Made by a program: the position numbers and the translations under genes. The notes beneath the pieces are model-generated. The model had not been told where the DNA came from. It saw nothing but the letters and a program-made list of their open reading frames with translations, and searched no databases. This document shows, in pieces, positions 1 to 6,657 of a DNA stretch of 18,149 bases. This DNA comes from Acidobacteriota bacterium (GTDB lineage: Bacteria; Acidobacteriota; Vicinamibacteria; Vicinamibacterales; Fen-181). Location: assembly GCA_021779795.1 (NCBI GenBank), contig JAJXZZ010000012.1, positions 1 to 18,149 on the forward strand. Reading direction: 5' to 3'. Each line of letters begins with the position of its first letter. Position 1 is the stretch's first letter.

Positions 1-49
1 GCGGAGGGCGGTAGCCCCGCCTCACGCCTCCCGCCTTCTGGTCGTGCAT

Positions 50-1279
50 ATGCAGCCCACTCCCCGTTCCCTTCGTCTCCACATCGGCATCTTCGGCCGC
101 CGCAACGTCGGCAAGTCGTCGCTCCTGAACGCGATCACGCGGCAGCGGGTGTCGATCGTCTCGGAGGCGGCCGGCACGACGACCGACCCGGTGGAGAAGC
201 CGATGGAGCTGCTGCCGCTCGGGCCGGTGCAGTTCGTGGACACCGCGGGCATCGACGACGAGGGCGCGCTCGGGGAGCTGCGGATCGAGCGGACCAAGGC
301 GGTGCTCGACCGCGTCGATCTCGGCGTCGTCGTCACCGAGGGCGGGGGCTGGGGCGGCTTCGAGGAATCGCTGGTCGGCGAGCTCGAGAGCCGCCGGGTG
401 CCCGTGCTGGTGGTCTTCAACAAGTCGGACGTGCGGCGGGCGGGCGAGGCGGAGGCGGCCGCGCTCGATCGGGTCCGGGTCCCGTGGGTGGAGGCGTCCG
501 CGCTCACCGGGGAAGGTGTCGAGCGCGTCCGCGAGGCGCTGCTCGCCCTGGCGCCGGCCGACTTCTTCGACAGCCGGCGGCTGGTCGCCGACCTGGTGCC
601 GCCGGGCGAGGTGGCGGTGCTGGTCGTCCCGATCGACAAGGAGGCGCCGAAGGGGCGGCTCATCCTGCCGCAGGTGATGTCGATCCGCGACCTGCTCGAC
701 GGCGAGTCGATGGCGATGGTGGTGCAGGACCGCGAGCTGCGCCTCGCGCTGGCGCGGCTCGCCGGGCCGCCCGCGCTCGTCGTGACCGACTCGCAGGCGT
801 TCCTGAAGGTGGCCGCCGACGTGCCGCCCGAGGTGCCGATGACCTCGTTCTCGATCCTGATGGCGCGCTTCCAGGGCGACCTGGCCGAGCAGGTGAGGGG
901 CACGCTCGGCATCGAGCGGCTGCGGGGCGGCGACCGCGTGCTCGTGGCCGAGGCCTGCGCGCACCACCCGATCGGCGACGACATCGGCCGCGTCAAGATC
1001 CCGCGCTGGCTGACGCAGTACGTCGGCGCGACGCTGAACTTCGTCCACGTGCAGGGGCGCGACTTCCCGGCCGACCTCTCGCCGTTCCGCCTGGTCGTCC
1101 ACTGCGGCAACTGCGTCGGCAACCGGCGCGAGATGATGTCGCGCATCCACCGGTGCCGCCTGGCCGGTGTGCCGATCACCAACTACGGCCTGACGATCGC
1201 GTATTCGCTCGGCATCTTCGAGCGGGCGCTCCGGCCGTTCCCGGCCGCGCTGGAGGCCCTCGATGCCGCGCGGGCTTGA
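50..1279 (+). CDS. hydF: [FeFe] hydrogenase maturation GTPase HydF
   Basis: HydF is the GTP-hydrolysing scaffold on which the 2Fe subcluster of the H-cluster is assembled and from which it is passed to apo-hydrogenase HydA in the cytoplasm. The 409-aa product has an N-terminal Era/TrmE-like G domain with P-loop GRRNVGKS (residues 16-23), DTAG (64-67) and NKSD (124-127). Its C-terminal cluster-binding domain carries the family signature CxH (C303, H305) followed by HCxxC (H351, C352, C355). Length and motif spacing fit HydF and separate it from housekeeping GTPases. A GTG six bases upstream (44) is also possible; ATG at 50 is preferred because it is an ATG and both starts lack a convincing Shine-Dalgarno. 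The last 17 bp overlap hydE in another frame, so the two are very probably co-translated. Confidence 0.95.
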   Translation: MQPTPRSLRLHIGIFGRRNVGKSSLLNAITRQRVSIVSEAAGTTTDPVEKPMELLPLGPVQFVDTAGIDDEGALGELRIERTKAVLDRVDLGVVVTEGGGWGGFEESLVGELESRRVPVLVVFNKSDVRRAGEAEAAALDRVRVPWVEASALTGEGVERVREALLALAPADFFDSRRLVADLVPPGEVAVLVVPIDKEAPKGRLILPQVMSIRDLLDGESMAMVVQDRELRLALARLAGPPALVVTDSQAFLKVAADVPPEVPMTSFSILMARFQGDLAEQVRGTLGIERLRGGDRVLVAEACAHHPIGDDIGRVKIPRWLTQYVGATLNFVHVQGRDFPADLSPFRLVVHCGNCVGNRREMMSRIHRCRLAGVPITNYGLTIAYSLGIFERALRPFPAALEALDAARA

Positions 1280-2321
1280 GCGGCTCGATCGCGAGACCCT
1301 GGTCGGCTGGCTGCGCGAGACCGACCCGGCCGAGCTCGAGCGGCTCTGGTCGCGGGCCGACCGGGTGCGCGCGGCCCATGTCGGCGACGCCGTCCACCTC
1401 CGCGGCCTGGTCGAGATCTCCAACCACTGCGTGCGCGACTGCCTCTACTGCGGGATCCGCGCGCACTCGCCCGGGCTGGCCCGCTACCGGATGGCGGCCG
1501 GCGAGATCCTGGAGTGCGCGCGCGAGGCGAAGCGCCTCGGCTACGGGACGGTGGTGCTGCAATCGGGGGAGGACCCCGGCCTGACGCGCGCGTTCGTCTC
1601 GGGCGTCATCCGGGCCATCAAGTCCGAGACGGGCCTGGCCGTCACGCTCGGCCTCGGCGAGCGAACCGACGACGAGCTGGCGGCGTGGAAGGCGGACGGC
1701 GCCGACCGCTTCCTGCTGCGGTTCGAGACGTCGGATCCCGCCCTCTACCGGCGCATCCACCCGTCGCTGCCCGGCGCGCCGTCGGACCGGGTCGCGCAGC
1801 TGCGTCGGATGCGCGCGATGGGGTACGAAATCGGCAGCGGCGTCATGGTCGGCATCCCCGGCCAGACCTGGGACATCCTGGCGCGCGACGTCGAGACGAT
1901 CCGCGATCTCGACAGCGACATGGTGGGCATCGGGCCGTTCCTGCCGAGCCCGCGCGCGCCGCTCGGCGGAAGCGGGGCCGGCACGCTCCGCGCCCCGGCG
2001 GACGAGCAGGTGCCGAACGACGAGTTGACGACGCTGAAGGTGGTGGCGCTGACGAGGCTGGCGTGCCCCGAGGCCAACCTGCCGAGCACGACCGCGCTGG
2101 CCACGATCGACCCGGCCTCGGGCCGCGAGCTGGGGCTCACGCGGGGCGCGAACGTCGTCATGCCGAACCTGACGCCGTCGCGCTACCGCGTCCTCTACGA
2201 GATCTACCCGGGCAAGGCGGGCCTGCACGAAACGGCCGACGTCGGCCACGCGGTCCTCGAGCGCCGCATCGCGGCGATCGGCCGGCACGCGGGAACGGGG
2301 CCGGGGGCGAGGGGGCGGTAA
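1263..2321 (+). CDS. hydE: [FeFe] hydrogenase maturation radical SAM enzyme HydE
   Basis: HydE is a radical S-adenosylmethionine enzyme that, in current models, acts on the Fe(CO)2(CN)-cysteine product of HydG on the way to the 2Fe subcluster. The 352-aa protein shows the radical SAM motif CxxxCxxC at C56, C60 and C63 in the context EISNHCVRDCLYCGIR, typical of HydE and close to the BioB/PylB group. A TIM-barrel region follows, with glycine-rich SAM-contact segments such as the one near GSGVMVGIPGQT. The start ATG lies 17 bp inside hydF, which implies translational coupling. The gene converges on hydG with a 39-bp gap. BioB or PylB identity is unlikely given the adjacent hydF and hydG. Confidence 0.94.
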   Translation: MPRGLERLDRETLVGWLRETDPAELERLWSRADRVRAAHVGDAVHLRGLVEISNHCVRDCLYCGIRAHSPGLARYRMAAGEILECAREAKRLGYGTVVLQSGEDPGLTRAFVSGVIRAIKSETGLAVTLGLGERTDDELAAWKADGADRFLLRFETSDPALYRRIHPSLPGAPSDRVAQLRRMRAMGYEIGSGVMVGIPGQTWDILARDVETIRDLDSDMVGIGPFLPSPRAPLGGSGAGTLRAPADEQVPNDELTTLKVVALTRLACPEANLPSTTALATIDPASGRELGLTRGANVVMPNLTPSRYRVLYEIYPGKAGLHETADVGHAVLERRIAAIGRHAGTGPGARGR

Positions 2322-2344
2322 TCCCGGAGAACCGCTCCGCCCCC
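2311..2344. terminator. GC-rich hairpin between convergent hydE and hydG
   Basis: An 8-bp inverted repeat (GGGGGCGG at 2311-2318, CCGCCCCC at 2337-2344) spans the hydE stop codon and the spacer to hydG. A nested GCGGT/ACCGC pair (2315-2319, 2331-2335) offers an alternative fold. There is no T-run on either side, so a classical intrinsic terminator is doubtful. Its place between two converging genes makes a bidirectional stop or transcript-end stabiliser plausible. Confidence 0.35.
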
Positions 2345-2360
2345 CTGGCCCTCCGCCTTC

Positions 2361-3755
2361 CTAGCAGTACACGTCCCGTTCCCCAGCCCGGACCCGCTCC
2401 ATCAGTTGCCGCGAGCGGGCCCGCGGCCACTCGTCCATGCCTTCGAGCGCCTGCGCGATGCAGCGGTCGCCGACCTGCCTGGTTTCCGGCGTCGCGTAGT
2501 CGAGCAGGTACTCCAGGAACGTGGACAGCCCGTTCGGGTCGCAGTGCTGCTTGATGTCGCCCGGCTTGGCGAGGTCCATGAAATCGGCGCCCGTCCGACC
2601 CAGGCGGTAGCAGCCGGTGCAGAACGACGGGATGTAGCCGAGCGACGCCACGTCGCGCACCACCTCGTCGAGGCTGCGGTGGTCGCCCAGGCAGAACTGG
2701 CTCGCGTCGAGCCGCTCGTCCTCGGCGTAGCCGCCGGGGTTCGTGCGGCTGCCCGCCGAGATCTGGGACACGCCGAGCGCGAACGTCTCGCGGCGGATGT
2801 TGGCCGACTCGCGCGTGGACATGATGATGCCGGTGTAGGGGACCGCCAGGCGGAGGATCGCCACGATCTTCCGGAAGTCCACGTCGCCGACCGCGTGCGG
2901 CGGGTGGCTGGCCAGGTCCGACCCGGTGGCCGGCTCGAGGCGCGGCACGCTGATGGTGTGCGGGCCGACGCCGAACGCCGCCTCGAGGTGCCGGATGTGC
3001 TGCATCAGGGCGAGCAGCTCGAAGCGCCAGTCGAACAGGCCGAACAGCACGCCGATGCCGACGTCGTCGATGCCGGCCTCCATGGCCCGGTCCATCGCGG
3101 TCACCCGCCAGGCGTAGTCGCGCTTCTTGCCGCCGAGGTGGACGGCGGCGTAGGTCTGGTGGTGATAGGTCTCCTGGAACAGCTGGTAGGTGCCGATCTT
3201 GCGCGCCTTCAGCTCCCGGAACTCGTCGAGCGTCAGCGGCGCGACGTTGGCGTTGACGCGGCGCACCTCGCCCGGGCCGTTCTTCACGCCGTAGATCGTG
3301 TCGATGCAGTCGAGCACGTACTGGAACCCCTGCTTCGGGTACGACTCGCCGGCGACGAGCAGCACGCGCTTGTGCCCCTGGTCGATCAGCGTCCGGATCT
3401 CCCGCGCGATCTCCTCCTGCGACAGCGCCCGCCGCACGAGCGACGTGTTGCGCGCGCGGAAGGCGCAGTAGGTGCACTCGTTGGCGCACAGGTTCGAGAC
3501 GTAGAGCGGGGCGAAGAGGACCAGCCGGCGGCCGTAGATGGTGTCCTTGACGCGCTCGGCGGTCGAGAACAGCTCGGCGAGCAGGCCGGGGTCGCTGACG
3601 TTCATCAGCACGGCCATGTCGGCCGCCTCGAGGCCGCCGAGCTGGCGGGCCTTGGCCAGCACGTCGCGGACCGCGGCGGCGTCGGCCGCCCGGGCATGCT
3701 CGAGGGTGTGGACGATGGATGATTCGTCGATGAAGAGTCCGTCGTGCGGTGCCAT
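2361..3755 (-). CDS. hydG: [FeFe] hydrogenase maturation radical SAM tyrosine lyase HydG
   Basis: HydG cleaves tyrosine with a 5'-deoxyadenosyl radical, then turns the dehydroglycine fragment into CO and cyanide bound to iron at a second cluster, giving the Fe(CO)2(CN) synthon for the H-cluster. The 464-aa product has the radical SAM triad CxxxCxxC at C90, C94 and C97 (SNLCANECTYCAF). At the C-terminus it has the HydG-specific CX2CX22C auxiliary-cluster motif, seen as CTGCYRLGRTG with the third cysteine in HCDPN. That motif distinguishes it from the paralogue ThiH. The open frame continues upstream to 4070, but ATG at 3755 is chosen. It gives the usual family length, has GGGAG five bases ahead, and avoids overlap with the divergent gene at 3895. 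Confidence 0.95.
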   Translation of the reverse strand: MAPHDGLFIDESSIVHTLEHARAADAAAVRDVLAKARQLGGLEAADMAVLMNVSDPGLLAELFSTAERVKDTIYGRRLVLFAPLYVSNLCANECTYCAFRARNTSLVRRALSQEEIAREIRTLIDQGHKRVLLVAGESYPKQGFQYVLDCIDTIYGVKNGPGEVRRVNANVAPLTLDEFRELKARKIGTYQLFQETYHHQTYAAVHLGGKKRDYAWRVTAMDRAMEAGIDDVGIGVLFGLFDWRFELLALMQHIRHLEAAFGVGPHTISVPRLEPATGSDLASHPPHAVGDVDFRKIVAILRLAVPYTGIIMSTRESANIRRETFALGVSQISAGSRTNPGGYAEDERLDASQFCLGDHRSLDEVVRDVASLGYIPSFCTGCYRLGRTGADFMDLAKPGDIKQHCDPNGLSTFLEYLLDYATPETRQVGDRCIAQALEGMDEWPRARSRQLMERVRAGERDVYC

Positions 3756-3765
3756 GACAGCTCCC

Positions 3766-3771
3766 AGTATA
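3766..3771 (-). promoter_or_regulatory. Candidate -10 box of hydG
   Basis: TATACT on the - strand, ten bases before the hydG ATG and directly followed by the Shine-Dalgarno-like GGGAG, matches the sigma70 -10 consensus at five of six positions. Transcription would begin within the ten bases before the start codon, giving a very short leader. No clear -35 hexamer is visible at the expected distance. Confidence 0.45.
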
Positions 3772-3894
3772 CGTCCGCGCTCGGGCCTCGGCCGGGACGC
3801 CGGGCCGGCCGGGACCGTGTGATACCATGACCTCTCTCGGCCCCGCTCGCACGGCCCCGGCACGAGTTTCCGCCCGTCCAGGACGGGCGCCATC

Positions 3895-6657
3895 ATGCAG
3901 ACCGAGACGCCCAACGTTCCGTCGCTCCAGGGCTCGCCGAGGCGCGGGCGGCACCCGCTCGACGCGCTGTTCGCGCCGCGAACCGTGGCGCTCGTCGGCG
4001 CGTCGGAGCAGGCGGGCTCGGCCGGCCGCTCGCTGCTCTGGAACCTCATCAGCAGCCCGTTCGGGGGCACCGTCTACCCGGTGACGCCCAACCGGCCGCA
4101 CGTGCTGGGCATCCGGGCCTACCCCTCGATCGCCGCGCTGCCCGAGCCGATCGACCTGGCCCTGCTCGCCGTGCCGGCCCCCGAGACGCCGGCGCGCATC
4201 CAGGAGTGCGTCGCCGCGGGCGTCGCGACGGCCGTCATCGTGTCGGGCGGGTTCCGCGAGACGGGCCTCGACGGCCTGGCGCTCGAGTACGAGATCCTCG
4301 ACATCGCCCGCCGCGGCGGCCTGCGCATCGTGGGCCCGAACTCGTTCGGCGTGATGAGCCCGGTCACCGGCCTGAACGCGACCGGCGCGGCCGCGGACGC
4401 GCGCCCCGGCACCATCGCCTTCATCAGCCAGAGCGGCGCGCTCTGCAACGCGGTGCTCGACTGGAGCCGGAAGATGACGGTGGGGTTCTCCCGCTTCGTC
4501 TCGGTCGGCTCGATGCTCGACATCGGGTGGGGCGATCTCATCGACTACATGGGCGACGATCCCCGCACGCGCAGCATCGTCATCTACATGGAGTCGATCG
4601 GCGACGCCCGCGGCTTCCTCTCGGCGGCCCGCGAGGTGGCCTTCAGCAAGCCGATCATCGTCCTCAAGGCCGGCCGGACGGCGGCCGCCGCCCGCGCGGC
4701 CGTCTCGCACACCGGGGCGCTCACCGGCAGCGACGCGGTGCTCGACGCGGCGTTCCGCCGGGGAGGCGTGCTGCGCGTCGGGTCGATGTCCGAGCTGTTC
4801 GACATCGCCGAGGTGCTCGGCAAGCAGCCGCGGCCCCGCGGCCCGCGCCTGGCCATCGTGACCAACGCCGGCGGCGCCGGCGTGCTGGCCACCGACGCGC
4901 TGCTGGCGAACCGCGGCGAGCTGGCCGCGCTCTCCCCGCAGACCATCGAGGCGCTCGACGCCGAGCTGCCCCGGCACTGGAGCCACGCCAACCCGATCGA
5001 CGTGCTCGACGACGCGACGCCGGAGCGGTACGCGAAGGCGGTGGAACTGGCGGCCGCGGATCCGAACGCCGACGGCGTGCTGGCCATCCTGACGCCGCAG
5101 CCGTCCGCCGAGCCGTCCCGCACGGCCGGGCTCCTGCAGCAGCGCATGGCCGGGCACGCCAAGCCGATCCTGGCGGCGTGGATGGGCGGCGTCGAGGTGG
5201 CCGCCGGCGGCGACGCCCTCGCGAGGTCCGGCATCCCGGCGTTCGCGGACCCCGACACGGCGGCGCGCGTCTTCACGCTCATGTGGCGGCACAGCTACGT
5301 CGTCCGCGGCCTGTACGAGACGCCGTCGCTGGCCGCCGACGCCGCGGGCGAGACGGCGCGCGGGCGCGTCGAGGCGATGGTGCAGGCGGTGCGCGCGGCC
5401 GGGCGCACGCTGATGACCGAGGTCGAGTCGAAGCAGGTCCTGGCCGCCTACGGGATCCCGGTCGTCGAGACGCGCGTCGCGGCGACCGAGGACGAGGCCG
5501 TCGCGCAGGCCCGCGAGATCGGGTTCCCGGTCGTCCTGAAGCTCCTCTCCGAGTCGATCACGCACAAGACCGAGGTCGGCGGCGTGCAGCTCAACCTGCA
5601 GGACGGCGCCTCGGTCCGCCAGGCGTTCCAGCGCATCCGCGCCGCGGTCGCCGAGCGGGCCGGCCGCGGCCACATGCGCGGCGTCACCGTCCAGCCGATG
5701 GTCGCGCTCGACGGGTTCGAGCTGATCGTGGGCAGCGTGGTGGACCCGCAGTTCGGGCCGGTCGTGATGTTCGGATCCGGCGGGCACCTGCTCGATGTCT
5801 ACGCCGACCGGGCGCTCGCGCTGCCGCCGCTCAACACGACGCTGGCCCGGCGGATGATGGAGCAGACGCGGATCTTCAAGGCGCTCGGCGGCGTGCCGGG
5901 GCGACGGCCGGTGGATCTCGCGGCGCTCGAGCGGGTCCTCGTGCGGTTCGGGCAGATGCTCGTCGAGCAGCCCTGGATCAGCGAGGTGGACATCAACCCG
6001 CTGCTCGCCTCCGCCGACCGCACCGTGGCGCTCGACGCGCGGATCGTGCTCCACGGAGCCGACGTCCCGAGCGAGCGGATCCCGAGGCCCGCGATCCGGC
6101 CCTACCCGGCGCAGTATGTCGGCGGCTGGACGCTCCGCGACGGGCGCCAGGTCACGATCAGGCCGATCCGGCCCGAGGACGAGCCGCTGATGGTCGCCTT
6201 CCACGGGCGGCTGTCGGAGCGCTCGGTGTACTTCCGCTACTTCCACCTGCTCAAGCTCAACCAGCGCGTGGCGCACGACCGGCTCACGCGCATCTGCTTC
6301 ATCGACTACGAGCGCGAGATGGCGCTCGTCGTCGAGCACCGCGACCCGGCATCGGGCGAGTCCCGGATCATGGGCGTCGGCCGGCTCACGCGCGTCCACG
6401 GGACGACGGAGGCCGAGGTGGCCGTGCTCGTGGCCGACGAGTTCCAGCGGCAGGGGCTTGGCGGGGAGTTGCTGCGCCGGGTCGTCGCCGTGGCCTCGGC
6501 CGAAGGGCTGACGCGCGTCTACGGCGACGTGCTCACCGAGAACGTCGAGATGATCCGGCTCGGCGAGCGGCACGGCTTCACGGTGCAGCTGAAGCCCGAC
6601 GACCCGCAGGTCGTGCGCGTCTCGCTCGACCTTCCCGCGGAGTCCTCCCACCCGTGA
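3895..6657 (+). CDS. ADP-forming acyl-CoA synthetase fused to GNAT acetyltransferase (PatZ/Pka-like architecture)
   Basis: This 920-aa protein joins three parts. First is an alpha-type region with a CoA-binding Rossmann domain (about 20-115) and succinyl-CoA-ligase-like domains (about 145-440). Next is a beta-type ATP-grasp region (about 490-710). Last is a C-terminal GNAT domain (about 743-915) with acetyl-CoA-binding motif Q851-R-Q-G-L-G856. The architecture matches bacterial protein acetyltransferases of the Pat/PatZ kind. Archaeal ADP-forming acetyl-CoA synthetases, which make acetate and ATP from acetyl-CoA, lack the GNAT part. His272 in VSHTGALTGSD sits at the phospho-histidine position of active synthetases, and His557 lies in the ITHKTEVGG loop of the ATP-grasp half. 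The synthetase may therefore be active, unlike enterobacterial Pat, where this activity is regarded as lost. The stop codon overlaps the hypF start (GTGA), suggesting coupling to hydrogenase maturation. The Shine-Dalgarno is weak. Confidence 0.88.
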   Translation: MQTETPNVPSLQGSPRRGRHPLDALFAPRTVALVGASEQAGSAGRSLLWNLISSPFGGTVYPVTPNRPHVLGIRAYPSIAALPEPIDLALLAVPAPETPARIQECVAAGVATAVIVSGGFRETGLDGLALEYEILDIARRGGLRIVGPNSFGVMSPVTGLNATGAAADARPGTIAFISQSGALCNAVLDWSRKMTVGFSRFVSVGSMLDIGWGDLIDYMGDDPRTRSIVIYMESIGDARGFLSAAREVAFSKPIIVLKAGRTAAAARAAVSHTGALTGSDAVLDAAFRRGGVLRVGSMSELFDIAEVLGKQPRPRGPRLAIVTNAGGAGVLATDALLANRGELAALSPQTIEALDAELPRHWSHANPIDVLDDATPERYAKAVELAAADPNADGVLAILTPQPSAEPSRTAGLLQQRMAGHAKPILAAWMGGVEVAAGGDALARSGIPAFADPDTAARVFTLMWRHSYVVRGLYETPSLAADAAGETARGRVEAMVQAVRAAGRTLMTEVESKQVLAAYGIPVVETRVAATEDEAVAQAREIGFPVVLKLLSESITHKTEVGGVQLNLQDGASVRQAFQRIRAAVAERAGRGHMRGVTVQPMVALDGFELIVGSVVDPQFGPVVMFGSGGHLLDVYADRALALPPLNTTLARRMMEQTRIFKALGGVPGRRPVDLAALERVLVRFGQMLVEQPWISEVDINPLLASADRTVALDARIVLHGADVPSERIPRPAIRPYPAQYVGGWTLRDGRQVTIRPIRPEDEPLMVAFHGRLSERSVYFRYFHLLKLNQRVAHDRLTRICFIDYEREMALVVEHRDPASGESRIMGVGRLTRVHGTTEAEVAVLVADEFQRQGLGGELLRRVVAVASAEGLTRVYGDVLTENVEMIRLGERHGFTVQLKPDDPQVVRVSLDLPAESSHP

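Noticed and set aside
3756..4070. N-terminal extension of hydG by 105 codons
   Set aside because: It would overlap the divergent gene at 3895, lacks HydG similarity, and the ATG at 3755 has a ribosome site and the usual family length.
2158..6651. A very long open frame on the - strand (1497 aa) across hydG and the synthetase fusion
   Set aside because: It is a high-GC shadow frame. Its product is Arg/Asp/His-rich low-complexity sequence with no family motifs, while the overlapping frames give clear HydG and acyl-CoA synthetase.
4206..6653. Upstream extension of the hypF frame by about 816 codons
   Set aside because: The extension overlaps the synthetase fusion out of frame and is Arg/Gly-rich noise. 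The HypF acylphosphatase domain starts right after the GTG at 6654.
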